Source: Rehmannia glutinosa (lineage: Eukaryota; Streptophyta; Magnoliopsida; Lamiales; Orobanchaceae). From it: 64,000 nucleotides of DNA. The position numbers and the translations under genes are program-made. The notes beneath the pieces were generated by a model. The model was not told the DNA's origin. It saw nothing but the letters and a program-made list of their open reading frames with translations, and searched no databases. Below are positions 34,801 through 46,504 of the stretch, piece by piece. The stretch covers positions 62,001 to 126,000 of the forward strand of contig JABTTQ020000266.1 in assembly GCA_016081115.2 (NCBI GenBank), given 5' to 3'. Numbering within the stretch: position 1 is the first letter of the stretch; the number at the start of each line of letters is the position of its first letter.

Positions 34801-35100
34801 ACGAAATTTCAAATACAAAATGAACAGGTTTATATCCCTGAGTGCAAGAATCGATTAAGGCAAGCAGACCCCCTCACTCAGAAGTACCAAAAATCGAGCC
34901 CCGTACTTGGGAAAATAAGAGGAAAAGAGAAGATAGGCAACAATCTTACAAAAAGGAAGGAGCCGAGCATCCACGAAAAAGCTTGAAACACATACACAGG
35001 AAAGGAAAATAACAATTCATTTTTACTTCAAAAATAATTACAAAAGGGAGGCGGAGCGTTACATCTCGAGGCACGAAGCCAAATTACTGCTAGGGGTACA
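34801..35100. other. Spacer between array and antisense gene in gypsy 1
   Basis: About 300 bp without a recognisable gene, with an A-rich segment near 34980-35045. It probably contains the 3' end of the antisense transcript. Confidence 0.4.
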
Positions 35101-37846
35101 TATAAAAGTATCATGGACCGAGCAGGGGCGGAATATCGACAAAGACCGCTAGAGGCGACTTCTTCCACATCCGGAGGAGGAGAGCCTGCGCATTAGAAGC
35201 CTCCGCAAAGTTCGGCCGAAGGGTATTGAGATCAGCCTCCCGGGAGAGCCAAATCTTCCTCAAGCCGAGCAACGACGCCCACTCTTAAGTAAATCAAGAA
35301 TTTCTTGGAGACTAGTCGCATGGCCACGAGTTAACATGAATGCATACTCCTGAGTCTTTGTAAGCTTTAATGGCCTCTCTACGAACTTCCTCGGTTTGTC
35401 GGCGAGCGGCTTCTTCAGCCTCCTGCGCGACCGGATAGCGCCTCTCCATTTCCTCGGCCGGCGATGGCGGCAAGACGTTCCGGCTCGGCGACCTTAACCC
35501 CGAGCTCTTCTTCACCTTGCGGGCCCGATCTCGCTCTGCCTCGCCCCCAGCCTCTCTCTCGGAGTTCGAGCTATAGCCTCATCCGCTTAAGTCTTAAAAG
35601 ATTCTTGCACCCCTTGGAGGGTAGCATAGGCCTCCTGCGAGATCCCCGTGCCGCCTTTCCGGTCGGCATATTTTTTCTCCAACTCGCGGGTTCCCCAACC
35701 GCATGCCATAAGAGCCCAATCATCCGCTTGAGACATGGCCATAGCATATTGAATTTGTTCTTGGCTTGATCTCGAAAGAATTGCTCGATGCCTTTTGTCC
35801 AGGCACGAGTAGGGACGATCATTGCGGCCCCTGCCTCCCGTAAGACCCGTGATTGCTCCTCTGTCGGCGTGGCACATCGAACGAATTCCACAAACCACCG
35901 AGGGCGTAGTCCAACCATTCCCTCACAATATTCATCTCTTGCTTGGTTTGGAGGAATGAAATGACCTTCCCTGCCGAGGTCATCCGAGAATGTTCGCGGA
36001 CCTTCATTTTCCGGGGTACATTCGGGATGTTCGGGCGCCGCTCGACCAACCCTTTCGATCCCGATCGGCTCCTCCATCACAATTCCCCCTCTTCTCCTTT
36101 GAAGAGGCGGCTGCACTGCCTCCGGCACTCCATCAGCAGGACGTTTTCCGGCCCGGATATCTTCTCTCCGAGCCGCCTCCACATCCGCAGGTTGATTGCG
36201 GCCGCCCGAGCTCGCCGTCTTTGTATTCCTCACTGCTGCGAAGCGTGACGCAAATCCAGTGCCACGCCCGCATAAAGTAACCATCAAATTAGAAGAAAGA
36301 TCAAAGGAAAACAAAAAGACAACTCAAAAGGAAATGGAAGTAGTACTGATGATTTTACCTCGACGGCAGCCGCACTTGGCGCTCCGGTCTGTGGTTCGCC
36401 TACGGGCGCGGATGATCTGCCCACAGGACTAGTCGTCGCAGAGGCGGCGCGGCTTGCTCGATTCTCGCCGGCTGATCCCCGGAGAATGGGGCCGTATTTC
36501 TTCATTAACGAGAGGATTCTGTTGAGGTACTCTCTCGACCTCCTCCTCCCGCTCGGCCGCCTCATCCCGAGCCGCCCCCCGGCCGGGGTCGTCGGGCGAG
36601 CGAGGCCTCAAACAGTGCGGCCAAGTTGGCCTCGGTGGCCAACCTCTCAATCCGCTGTCCATGATTCCCGGGCCTGGATGTTCTCGACCTTGCCGAATAA
36701 AAGTGGGCGACAGAGGCCCTTTGATGCCGGTTTTTCAGTAAAGGTGGAAAGAAAGGACAATTATGAAAAGAGAACAATAAACAAAGAAAAAAGCGGGGAA
36801 AGGGAAAAGATAAGACTTCATCAGTAACCAAAAACAAAATTTGATGGGGATGAAGAACGGTCTCACTTTCTCCTTCCCCACGTGAGCTTGCCACTCGCCG
36901 CTCACCCGAGAACCATTTATCCTTCCACTCCTTGAGAGAAGAAGATAGACCCTCCACCAAACCGTCCAGGATACCCCGGTCGGGTCAGACGTAATACCAT
37001 CCGGATGGTGACCCGAGACGATGGAGTCGCTCGCCATACAAAAAGCTCGTTCATCTCCTTAAATTTGGGGCGAGGATATTTTTCCAGGTGAAACATCACC
37101 AAGAGGCCGATAATCCTTCCCCAAGAGATAGGGTGCACCTGGGTCGGATGCATACCCCACTTGCAAAACCACCGCGTGAGGAAGGCCGGCAGTGGAAATC
37201 TTAAACCGTATAAAGGTGGGAGCAAATACAGTAGTGCAACCTCTGGTGGGTACTCGGGAACTTCCGTGCCGTCCGGTACCCAGAAGTAGATACCGCTCGG
37301 AATACGGTACATCCGCCGGAGCTCATCCACCTCCCGAATCATCAACATGCTCGGGATATCGTTTATGTCACTCGGCGTCCAACGAGGTTCGACACGAAGA
37401 CGAGGTCCTCCTCCTACACGACCGTCGCCATTACAGTGGCCTATGGGCCCTAGTGGCCTTTCGGCCTCGAATCCCTGGGACAGTTCATCTACTCGCTCAC
37501 GTTGTCACGCCGGCTCGAGATGGATCCATATCTTCTTCTTCCTGGCCGGGTACGATTTGGAATCAATACTTGGCGATTCTTCACCGGAATTCTCTTGTAC
37601 CAGTCCGGGTTGGTACACCGTTCCTTCTCTGTAAACAGTTACTGGCGTCGGGTCAAAGATAGTGTGCGTCCGCTCTAAGGACGTTCCACCTCGTGAAGAA
37701 TCTGGAGAAGATATCTGGATAATACTCGGACTATGGGACGGAGATCGCCGTGCTGGTGAAAAATAAACAGAGGGTTCAGATGGAGGATCTTCAATTTCAA
37801 CTTCTACACTATAACTACGACTTCTACTATCTTCGAAAGAAGACAT
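35100..37846 (-). pseudogene. Antisense gene of gypsy 1 (putative gypsy-type transposon domain protein)
   Basis: Read on the opposite strand to gag-pol. Start at 37846 (MSSFEDSRSRSYSVEVEIE), an S/E/P-rich N-terminus. A frame change leads into 37348-36917 with LRRMYRIPSGIYFWVPDG, YGLRFPLPAFLTRWF and HPISWGRIIGLLV. This matches the plant 'putative gypsy type transposon' domain (Pfam PF04195 as I recall it). Then charged segments 36314-35571 and 35515-35312 follow. Intron-like breaks occur near 36255-36360 (donor GAG|GTAAAATC) and 36720-36840. Such antisense frames are known in Tat-lineage elements; their role is unknown. Confidence 0.75.
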
Positions 37847-38332
37847 TTATAGGTAAAGGAAGAGTATTTCGAAAAAATACCTAAGTTCAAGTCTCGAACT
37901 TGGGAAGCCGACCAAAATTTCGCTTTCGGTTTTAATTACTTTAGCTCGGGGTTAAAGGATGCGAAAGTGAATAATGAAGGAAAACAAAGGTATTTATAGA
38001 TAAGTTTCCTCGATAAACGGGACGTTTATGCGAAAGGACGCTCCTTTTAAAAGCTCAAAAGCCGTCAAACATGACAGAAAACGTCGTGTCCCCACGCCCG
38101 CTGACAGAACTGACGTAACTTTTCGGTTCCTGCGCAAGATTGGTCCAACCGCGAGATGCCACGTGTCTGTCATTATGGCAACCCAATTAATGCGCCGTTT
38201 CAAGCATTAATTGCTACGCGACAGGTACCAGGAAAAAACAAAACCTTTGAAAAATCCGTTTTCCCATTAATTGTTCATCATTAGCATTAAAGTTTAACTC
38301 CGACGTCAAAGAATTTTCTCTCGAAGTCAAAC

Positions 38333-38343
38333 TTGGGGGCCTT
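38333..38343 (+). other. Polypurine tract of gypsy 1
   Basis: TTGGGGGCCTT directly precedes the 3' LTR (TGATGACACC) at 38344. Confidence 0.7.
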
Positions 38344-38969
38344 TGATGACACCCGAGCCGAGCCGGCGGAAATTAATCCACGTCATCAGTCTGACACATA
38401 TCCGAGTAGCGACTGCGAGTGCGTCAACAATAACGCATTTACGACACGTCATTTAATTAGGCTCGCCGGCCACTCGAGCCCAACTACTACCGAGCCCAAC
38501 CACAACACGGCCGCCGAGCGCGCGAGCCCCGAGCCTGGGATTTTCAATATGAAGCACACGCGCGACAACCTCGTAAAAATAATCACACGCCCATTCTTAG
38601 CACTTTATTGGTATCGAACCCGCCACATGTCGAGAATTATGAAGAGAAGTCGACAAGTGGCGAATTTGTGACATGCACAACTATAGAGGGACATGTGTCG
38701 CCTTTTTAGCTATTTTATTAATTAATGAATAGTTAGTGCAAAGATGACTATTGTAAACCCACTTACTAAAAAGGGGTATAAAAAGTCCAAACAGGGAAAA
38801 AAAAAAAGAGAGGCAACAAATTGTAAAAAAGACCGACCCCAATATTGCTCGGCAAAATACGAGAGAAAGGCATAATTAGCGAGAAATAAAGATACGTTAC
38901 GCACGTTTTCATTTCCACGTGTTAAATCTTTTACGTATTTCTCCTTGTTGACCAAAACGCACGTCAACA
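38344..38969 (+). repeat. 3' LTR of gypsy 1
   Basis: 626 bp, near-identical to 27509-28138 apart from clustered small differences at CG-rich words. It ends ACGTCAACA before the TATAT duplication. Confidence 0.9.
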
Positions 38970-39616
38970 TATATAAAATCTTATAGCTATTTTTCAAAAT
39001 ACACCAGTACTAAAAAATGACAATAAAACATACAATTCATTCATTACATTTACAACTAAAATTTAAAAATAAATACAAACTGTAATTATAAGCATAAGGA
39101 CAATCACAACTAAATAAGCGAGAAACTTTTCACTATTTTTTCCCCTCATATTGGTGTTCAAAACTCAAATCAAGATGTACTATTTTTCCTCGGATATATT
39201 TTTTCCATTCAAGAAAGACAAACTCAAAATAACCCAAGAAGTTGTAAACTCAAAATAACCCAAGAAGTTGTATCGGCGGCAAAAACATTAGGGAAAATTA
39301 TTCTCAGAGTTGGTTGACCGTGGCGGGCATCAGCGATGAAGAACCGGAGGTGTCGCGGTGATGGTGAAGAGAAAAGAGCACCTTGGACGGATTAGGCAAG
39401 ACTCGACTATACATGGAGAGAATAGAAGACACCCACATTTTTGTAGAGAAAAGAAATATATTTGGGATGATATATTTGTTGATTATTGAACTAAAAGTTG
39501 GTTTAAATTAAGTAAAGTTTGAACAAAATTTTGAAATCGAAAGTTGAAATCTGAAATTTTCATTTCGACCGCCAAATTTGATCTCGAACGGAGGGAAATA
39601 TTCACTAGCCTGCAAA
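38970..39616. other. Right interior of element Z
   Basis: Noncoding DNA between the gypsy 1 target duplication and Z's right TIR. A 26-bp direct repeat around AACCCAAGAAGTTGTA occurs twice near 39230-39270. No gene is recognised. Confidence 0.5.
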
Positions 39617-39737
39617 TTTGGTGAACTATGGTTTACCTTTTCAACAATCGAAAAATAAAAAATAAAAGAAAATCCTGGACACATGTCAAACTTTGAGTGG
39701 ATTAGGGTAGTGCCCGTAATGTAGCATCGAATTAACC
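39617..39737 (-). repeat. Right TIR of element Z
   Basis: Inverse of 23144-23266. It ends CGAATTAACC at 39737, directly followed by the target duplication GAAGATGGA. Confidence 0.85.
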
Positions 39738-40067
39738 GAAGATGGAAACCAAGGAAAAAATACGAGTTGCACCGATAATTCATTATCGCATGGAAAAAAT
39801 TCTTCTCTTCTTCGACAAAACGATGACGTCGGAATAATTGTTTTTTCGTTCTCTCGTTTCTTCTCTCACAGACGCCACATCGGTGTTTTTAGAGAATCTT
39901 TCTCAACCGGGTTCTTCTTCTTCGTCGAGAATTAGGGCTATCCTGCAGTTCTTGTTCAAGTTCGACGAAGCCCGTTTGATTATAAGCTTATTTTGTGAGT
40001 AATTGTTAGCTTTTAATCGTTTCTTCTCTTTTCTTCTTGCAATTTTTTTAAGTTCTTTGGTGTATAC
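39738..40067 (+). repeat. Left TIR of element X, inner part
   Basis: Begins at the second copy of the Z target duplication (GAAGATGGA, 39738-39746) and matches the inverse of 55958-56285, including GAAGCCCGTTTGATTATAAG. It stops at GGTGTATAC, where the second gypsy element begins. Confidence 0.85.
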
Positions 40068-40194
40068 TTGATTCGGTGTATCTAAGTACATATAAAAGGA
40101 GCGATCCTAAACAAAGAGTATATGACAGAGCTGAGCAGTAACTAAATGGTACGGCCGATCTGATAGAATTATAAGAGCTTGGCCGACCTGATTG

Positions 40195-40570
40195 GATATT
40201 TAGAGCTCCTGATAAGACTGTTAAGAGCTTTGGACGAGCTGACGGAGCATTAAGAGCTTTGGCCGACCTCGTAGTATTAAGAGCTCCCGATAAGATCATA
40301 AGAGCTTTGGACGAGCTGACGGAGCATCAAGAGCTTTGGCCGACCTCGTAGTATTAAGAGCTCCTGATAAGACTGTTAAGAGCTTTGGACGAGCTGACGG
40401 AGCATCAAGAGCTTTGGCCGACCTCGTAGTATTAAGAGCTCCTGATAAGACTGTTAAGAGCTTTGACGAGCTGACGGAGCATCAAGAGCTTTGGCCGACC
40501 TCGTAGTATTAAAAGCTCCGATAAGATTAAGAGCTTGGGACGAGCCGACTTGAGCATCAAGAGCTTGGGA
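40195..40570 (+). repeat. 78-bp minisatellite in the gypsy 2 5' LTR
   Basis: Repeats with GAGCTCCTGATAAGACTG, AGCTTTGGACGAGCTGACGG and TTTGGCCGACCTCGTAGTAT blocks. The same array in the 3' LTR is more regular. Confidence 0.85.
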
Positions 40571-40581
40571 CGACTGATAGA

Positions 40582-41593
40582 TAGAGATGTTAAACGGGTT
40601 TCAGGCCCGGCGGGCCCCCGTTTAAACCGCAAAAACAGGGTTAGGGCCTCTAAATGTTGGCCCGTTTAAATCCGGGCCTTTTTGGCCCGGACAGTCCAGC
40701 CAGCGGGCTAAAGCGGGCTGGCAAGCGGGCACACTGGCCGGCCCGTCACTCCTTTTTTTTTTTTTTTTTTTTATATTTTATATAATTATTACAAATACAA
40801 AAAAAGAAAAATAGGGCCACTTCTGATTTGATACCATGACCTCTTTGTGGGAAAAGAGTGGAGAATCCACTAGGCTACACAATATTTATGGACATAACAA
40901 CGAACGTAGATTTATATTTGACACAAGTTGCGCTAATCAAGTCATTTTCCTATGGAAAATATTTTTATAGTGACTTAAAATGTAATCAATTATGATGATT
41001 TAAAATATTATATAATTTATATCTCTAATAAATACAATACTATAATCTAAAAAATTTAAAATTTTCGTGACTTATGTGTCAAATAATTGAAACTTTATGC
41101 AAATAATTATAAAGAAGGAAATATTCATTATATAATGTTTATCATTCTACATTGTAGTTTGTTGTTTCTATTTTTATTTTAGAAATGAGTTTTTGCACAT
41201 ATTTTTGTTTTAACTCTTATTGCAAAGTAAGTATGTTCTTAAAGTTCAAAGCCTTTGACGATAATGATGATGTTTGATTATATTTGAATTTTAAAACGTT
41301 TATCCTTGTAATGAAACATAAAAAAATTGTGTAATTTAGTTTTGCATATTTAGTTTGATTGTTATATTGTTATACATGCTTTAGTATAAAAGTTAGATTT
41401 AAATAAAAAAATATTTTTTTGGCTTGTAGCCCGATTAGTGGCCCGTTTAGCCCCAAGCCCGCTAGGGTTAGGGTTAGGTTCGCAAAATGCTAGCCCGCAT
41501 AGTAGTGGCCCGTTTAGCCCTTGAAGACCGTTTAGCCCGAAGCCCGTTAGGGCCGGCCCTATAAGTGGCTAGGGCCACCGTTTAACATCTCTA
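40582..41593. mobile_element. hAT-like nonautonomous element inside the gypsy 2 5' LTR
   Basis: 1012 bp. Ends TAGAGATGTTAAACGG and, inverted, CCGTTTAACATCTCTA. Flanking octamers CTGATAGA (40574-40581) and CCGATAGA (41594-41601). The 3' LTR has the uninterrupted site CTGATAGAGTTG near 51987, a natural empty-site control. The interior is AT-rich with GGGCCCG-rich ends and no transposase. Confidence 0.88.
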
Positions 41594-42317
41594 CCGATAG
41601 AGTTGTAAGAGCTTTGGACGAGCCGACAAAGAGCAACTAGAAGGTACGACCGAATCGGACAGAGAGTAATGGAAGGTACGACCGAACCGACAGAGAGTAA
41701 GTAACTAGAAAGGTACTGACGAACCGAGAGAGTAACTAGAAGGCACGACCGAACCGATAAAGAGTAACTAGAAAGTACGATCGACCGATTAATAGTTACT
41801 AGTAGATACGATTGACTTGACTACAAAAGGCTAAAGCCTTGGTCGACTGGCGGGAGAAGTTACTAAAAGGTGGGCGACCGACAAGAAGTTATTAAATGTC
41901 AGTCACACTGCGCAATAATCGCTCCGAGAGAAAGACGACAAGTAATTAATATCCTAAAAGCGGATCCGACATGCAAGAACTATCCCCGGGGACGACTTGA
42001 CTGATGTGACTAGTTCTTTTGTCAACCACAGACGATTTCCGCCTTAATCCATCTCCCAATCCCGATTGGACACGTGGACCTCAAAGGACCAAAGGGCTTG
42101 GGTATAAAAGGAGGAGGAAGGTGAGAAATGGAGGCATTGGCATTTTTATTATTCAGCTTTTATATTTTATACACTTGTCTTTATTCTTCTTCCCTTTCAC
42201 TAACTTGATCGTCGGAGTGCTCACGCCGGAGTTCTCTCCGGTTAGTCTTTTTGCAAAGCAAATTTGAAAATCGAGTTGGATTCTTGAGAAGATCTCGCCA
42301 TTAGAGGCCTTTTCAAG

Positions 42318-42335
42318 TGGCGCCGTCTGTGGGAA
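42318..42335 (+). other. Primer-binding site of gypsy 2
   Basis: TGGCGCCGTCTGTGGGAA starts two bases after the LTR end. This tract is characteristic of Tat-lineage gypsy elements. Confidence 0.8.
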
Positions 42336-42355
42336 ATTGAGTATAAGACGTGAGA

Positions 42356-43446
42356 ATGTCAGGTTTGGTTTCGAAAGGCAAGGAGGTGGTCGTTGCGGGA
42401 GGATCTTTCGATGGGGTGGGGGTAAATCGCGCTCGGCGGGATGGAGTCACCGTCTGCACGGGGGTAGAGGCGACCCCATCCGGTGGTGGGGATGGAGTGA
42501 CAATATCGGGGATGCCTCCCACTCTATTACGATGAGCATGCCAAAGTGGCTAACTTGGAGGCCCTGTTCGCGGCGTAGTCGATCCAGTAACCGGGACCGA
42601 TTGTCATCCATAGTTCAAAGCGGTCAATACCCGATGGGCGAGAAAAGGAGGCTCTGCTTTGTAAGGGAAGCGGGTCGAGCGGAGGATAGCGGCACCGAGG
42701 AGGAACCATTGTCGGAGCTGGAAAAGTTCTGAGGCAGAGGTGAGGAGATGAAGAGGCGAATGTCGTGGCAAGAGGTGGTAAAGAGAGAATCCCGTTCAAG
42801 GAAGTGGTCATGGCGGACGATCTCCTGTTAATTTCTGGGCACCGAGTTATGACTACGACGGAACCACGGATCCATGGGAGCATTTGTGTCGGTTCGAGAA
42901 TTCAGCCTTTTGCACCGATACACGGATGGAGTGAAATGTCGGGTCTTTCGACCACCCTGGCTAAATCGGCCAAAGAATGGTTTAGTCAACTCCCTAACGA
43001 TACCATTGGTTCTTTTGATGAGTTATTTCGGCCTTTTTGCACCAATTCGCAAGCTCGCGGAAACATCAAAAGACCGCCGACCTCTTCGGTATAAAAACAG
43101 GAGAGCATGAACCCCTTAGGGGATATGTGAAAAGATTCAATTGGCAAAGATGGATGTACCTCGGCTACACAAGAGGTGCTATCCGATGCCTTATCTCGGG
43201 ATTGCAGGAGAGTGATTTCTTCAAGTCAATAGCTAAGCGACCGCTAAAAGTTTCGACGACCTATTGGCCAGGGCTGAAAAATACGTGAACTTGGAGGAAG
43301 CCCAGAAAGGAAAGAAGGACGAAAGTAGGGAGAAGAGGAAGGACAGGGTAGAGGTGCCATCGGTAGGACATAAGCGGTTTCGTGAGCCGGAAGGAAGACC
43401 TGGACTGTTAAATCGGGCGCCCGACCTAACAAAATACACGCTTTGA
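42356..43446 (+). pseudogene. gag of gypsy 2
   Basis: Gag read in several frames. Recognisable blocks are TTLAKSAKEWFSQLPNDTIG and SFDELF (42940-43030), EHEPLRGYVKRFNW (43100-43145), and a basic segment EEAQKGKKDESREKRKDRVE (43290 on). Frame changes near 42895, 43035 and 43145 break the domain. The start codon is uncertain. Confidence 0.8.
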
Positions 43447-43453
43447 TCGCCCC

Positions 43454-44518
43454 GTGCAAGTGTTAATGGCAATGATAGGGCATAGGGAGCTGAAATGGCC
43501 GGGGAACTACTCAACTGTTCCCGTTAGACCTCGGTCTAATTTCTTTTGTGACTTTCATAATGAGTATGGACACACCACCGAGGAATGCAGGCATTTAAGG
43601 AATGAGATCGAGCGCATGGTGAGAAAAGGATGGTTGCAGAACTGGGTTAAACAAGAGCACGAGCTACGACCAGGGACAGATAGAAGTCCTGATAGACGAG
43701 ACAGGCCTGCCGAGGGCAAACATGGCCATTCCTCGGCCAAGCCGGCTCCCTCCAGAGGAACTATTCATATGATCGTAGGAGGACCGACTGATGGAGATTC
43801 AAATCGAGCGCGGAAGGCGTACGCCAGAAGTTCGGGAGAGGTGCTCAGTATTGGGGGAAAGAGGGAATGCCCGGAGATATCCTTCGGGCCGAAAGATGAA
43901 CAGGTGTCTGTCGCGCATAACGACGCTATGGTAATTACAACAACCATAGCAAATTACGAGGTAGCCAGGGCTATGGTGGATACCGGAAGCTCAGTCAATG
44001 TACTATTTCATGAAGCCTACCTAAGGATGGAGCTGGAAATGGAGATCAAGCCGGTAGAGACCGCCCTGTTCGGTTTTGGAGGAGGAATGGTGGAGCCGCT
44101 CGGACAGGTTACCTTGCCTATGTCTCTAGGAGATCTCCCCATGCAAAAAACACGGATGGTAACTTTTCTTGTTGTGGACTCTTACTCCACCTACAATGTT
44201 ATAATTGGTAGACCTGCCCTTAATTCTTTTCAAGCTATTGTATCTACATTCCACATGAAACTTAAGTTCGTGGTAGGGGATGGGATAGGTGAAGTATGTG
44301 GAAATGCACAGGTGGCAAGAAAATGTTACGTTGAGGCGATTAGGAAGGAGAGCAAGAGGAAATCCAAAAGAAAGGTGGTGGAAATGGACAAGGAAACCAA
44401 GCCCATTAAAATAGGAAAAAAAAAGAAAAGAAAAAGATCCGGACTGCCGATTGTCGAGGCCCGAGGAAGAGCTGATGACGATAGAGCTAACCCCTGGAGA
44501 TCCGTCAAAAGTGGTTAA
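43454..44518 (+). CDS. gag C-terminus and aspartic protease of gypsy 2 (longest intact frame)
   Basis: 354-codon frame, the longest in the window. Residues ~35-50 hold a zinc-ligand pattern CDFHNEYGHTTEEC. A basic, disordered stretch follows. Around residue 175 is the retroviral-type protease active site MVDTGSSVNVLFHEAYL, then FGFGGGMVEPLGQV and the VIIGRPALN block. The C-terminus is lysine-rich (GKKKKRKRS). In the element this would be the gag-pol junction; the first Met is inside gag, so the true protein starts upstream. Protease residues look complete, unlike most domains here. Confidence 0.85.
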   Translation: MQVLMAMIGHRELKWPGNYSTVPVRPRSNFFCDFHNEYGHTTEECRHLRNEIERMVRKGWLQNWVKQEHELRPGTDRSPDRRDRPAEGKHGHSSAKPAPSRGTIHMIVGGPTDGDSNRARKAYARSSGEVLSIGGKRECPEISFGPKDEQVSVAHNDAMVITTTIANYEVARAMVDTGSSVNVLFHEAYLRMELEMEIKPVETALFGFGGGMVEPLGQVTLPMSLGDLPMQKTRMVTFLVVDSYSTYNVIIGRPALNSFQAIVSTFHMKLKFVVGDGIGEVCGNAQVARKCYVEAIRKESKRKSKRKVVEMDKETKPIKIGKKKKRKRSGLPIVEARGRADDDRANPWRSVKSG

Positions 44519-44599
44519 GATAGGAACTAAACTAGGATCCGAGCTAATCAAGGAATCGTGGACTTCCGAGAGAGAACAGAGATGTCTTCGCCTGGTCCT

Positions 44600-46340
44600 C
44601 AAGAGACCTGAGGGTCGACCCTAGCACAGTGGAGCACCATTTAAACGTGGACTCTTTAGTGAGACTGTCACAAAAGAAAGAGGCCGTTTGGGTATGAGAA
44701 AGATCGGATCATTCAAGAAGAAGTGGAGAAATTGTTACAAAGTGGACATATAAGGAGATCCGATTCCCGAATGGGTCTCTAACGCGGCAGCCGGGTTCCA
44801 AAAGGTGAAAAGTTTAGAATGTGTATCGACTTGAGAGACCTCAATAAGGCTTGTCCCAAAGATCATTACCCATTACCTCGGATTGATCAATTGGTGGATT
44901 CCACGGCGGGGTATGAACTGTTGAGCATGATGGATGCATACCAAGGCTACCATCAGATCAGGTTGGCGGAGGAAGACCGAGGAAAAGGGTGAGCCGTCAC
45001 TTCCTCGGGGACTTATTGTTACGTAGTTATGCCATTCGGGCTAAAGAATGTGGGGCTACTTATCGAGGTTGATGGATAGAGTATTCAAAAGCCGGTTGGG
45101 CGTAACATGGAGGTCTACGTTGACGATATGTTGGTAAAAAGTAGGAAGGAAAAGGACCATATAGCAGATCTGGGAGAAACGTTCGTAGCATTAAGGAAGT
45201 TTGGAATGAAGTTAAACCCAGTTAAGTGCTCGTTTGGTGTCAGGTCTGGAAAGTTCCTTGGTTTCATGGTTACGGAGAAGGGCATCGAAGTAAATCCTGA
45301 GAAAGTAAGGGCTGTAGTAGAAATGGAATCACCCACGACGTCGGCAAGGTACAACAACTCACGGGGCGTATAGCAGCACTGAGCCGTTTCATCTCTAGGT
45401 CGGCGGAGCGGAGTCTCCCTTTCTTCAAGGTGTTAAGAAAGGCCAAAAACTTCGAATGGACACCGGAGTGCGAACAAGCTTTTAGGGAATTGAAAGCGTG
45501 TTTAGTGGCACTTCCGCTGCTTACCAAACCAAGCAGAGGCGAGGAATTGTATCTATATCTTTCCATAGGAATGGGGGCAGTCAGCTCTGTTTTATTAAGG
45601 TCAGAGGGAAATAAGCAAATGCCGATTTATTATGTTAGTAAGGTCTTGCAAGGGGCGGAAACAAGATATTCAGAAATAGAAAAAGGAGGGTTGGCCTTGG
45701 TAACGGCAACTCGAAAATTAAGGCCATATTTCTTGTCTCACAAAGTGGTGGTGCTTACTAATATGCCGTTAGGGCACATCATGGGGAAACCGGAAGTGTC
45801 AGGTCGGATGATAAAGTGGGCCGTAGAAGTGGGGGAATTCGACTTGGAATATAGGCCAGAGTGGCCATCAAAGCACAAGCTCTAGCGGATTTTTTGCAAG
45901 AAATGGCCTCGGAACCTAGCTCCTCAAGACATGTCCGGTTATTGCACGTGGGACGGTTTCGCCTCAATTGGGGAAGCGGTGCGGGGATTGTCCTAACCAA
46001 TCCTTCCCGGGGAAGATCTGGAGTTCGCGATTAAGTTCGGATTCAAAGCGTCGAATAACGCCGAGTATGAAGCTTTGGTAAGAGGACTCAAAATGGCATT
46101 GGATCTGGGAGTCAGGGCTGTAATAGCATACTCCGATTCGATGCCGGTAACTAATCCTGGTCTGGGGAAACTTCGATATCAAAGAAGATAGAATGAGGAG
46201 GTATGTAGGAGTGGTGGCGAGTTGGTAAAAAAGTTCGACAAATTTGAATTCTTTGCAAGTACCAAGAGGAGAGAACACCAAGGCAAATCATCTGTCGAAA
46301 GTGGCTAGCTCGGCTCAGAAAGTGAGTCACGAAATATAAC
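44600..46340 (+). pseudogene. Reverse transcriptase and RNase H domains of gypsy 2
   Basis: RT blocks: MCIDLRDLNKACPKDHYPLP (44819 on), MMDAYQGYHQIRL, then a frame change. VYVDDMLVKS (45113) is followed by MKLNPVKCSFGVRSGKFLGF (45107-45373). RNase H/connection sits in 45430-45885 (FEWTPECEQAFRELKACL, PIYYVSKVLQGAETRY, ATRKLRPYFL). A second RNase-H-like stretch reads NAEYEALVRGLKMAL (46060) and AYSDSM. Frames change near 44990, 45350 and 45885. Confidence 0.88.
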
Positions 46341-46504
46341 AGATTCCGACAGATAGCCTACCCAAAGATCGGAGCCGAGATCACGTAAATAGGAGGGGGA
46401 TGATTGAGAGTGATCTCCATAAGTACTTAAGCACGAACGACCTACCGAGGAAGATAAGAGGAAGACAGATCGGTTAAAAGCAAGAGCTATGCGATTTCGG
46501 CTAA

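Larger units (their letters stand above)
27509..38969 (+). mobile_element. Tat-type Ty3/gypsy retrotransposon 1, full length
   Basis: 11.5-kb element with TSD TATAT (27504-27508 and 38970-38974) and 626-630 bp LTRs starting TGATGACACC and ending ACGTCAACA. Order: gag, protease, RT, RNase H, a second RNase-H-like region, integrase, a 26-unit tandem hairpin array (34030-34800), then an antisense gene (37846 to about 35100), purine tract and 3' LTR. Pol before integrase and the antisense gene with a putative gypsy-type transposon domain fit the Tat lineage (Grande, Retand, RIRE2 relatives). Many frameshifts occur, but the LTRs remain very similar. Confidence 0.9.
23144..39737 (+). mobile_element. 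Element Z: FAR1-type Mutator-like element nested in X
   Basis: TIRs of about 122 bp, 23144-23266 and 39617-39737, start GGTTAATTCGATGCTACATT and end in the inverse. Target duplication is 9 bp with one mismatch (CAAGATGGA at 23135-23143, GAAGATGGA at 39738-39746). It encodes a decayed FAR1/MURA-type transposase (23763-26350) in plus orientation. A Tat gypsy element (27509-38969) lies inside, so Z itself is only about 5.1 kb. Confidence 0.85.
40068..42315 (+). repeat. 5' LTR of gypsy 2 (holds the hAT-like insertion)
   Basis: 2248 bp as found, about 1.23 kb without the 1012-bp insertion and its duplicated target. It contains ~78-bp tandem units between about 40195 and 40570. Compared with the 3' LTR it has many small losses next to CG (for example CTCG read as CG). 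Confidence 0.85.

Noticed and set aside
34422..34986. Long open frames on both strands across the hairpin array
   Set aside because: Artefacts of a short tandem repeat without stops; the repetitive composition matches no protein family.
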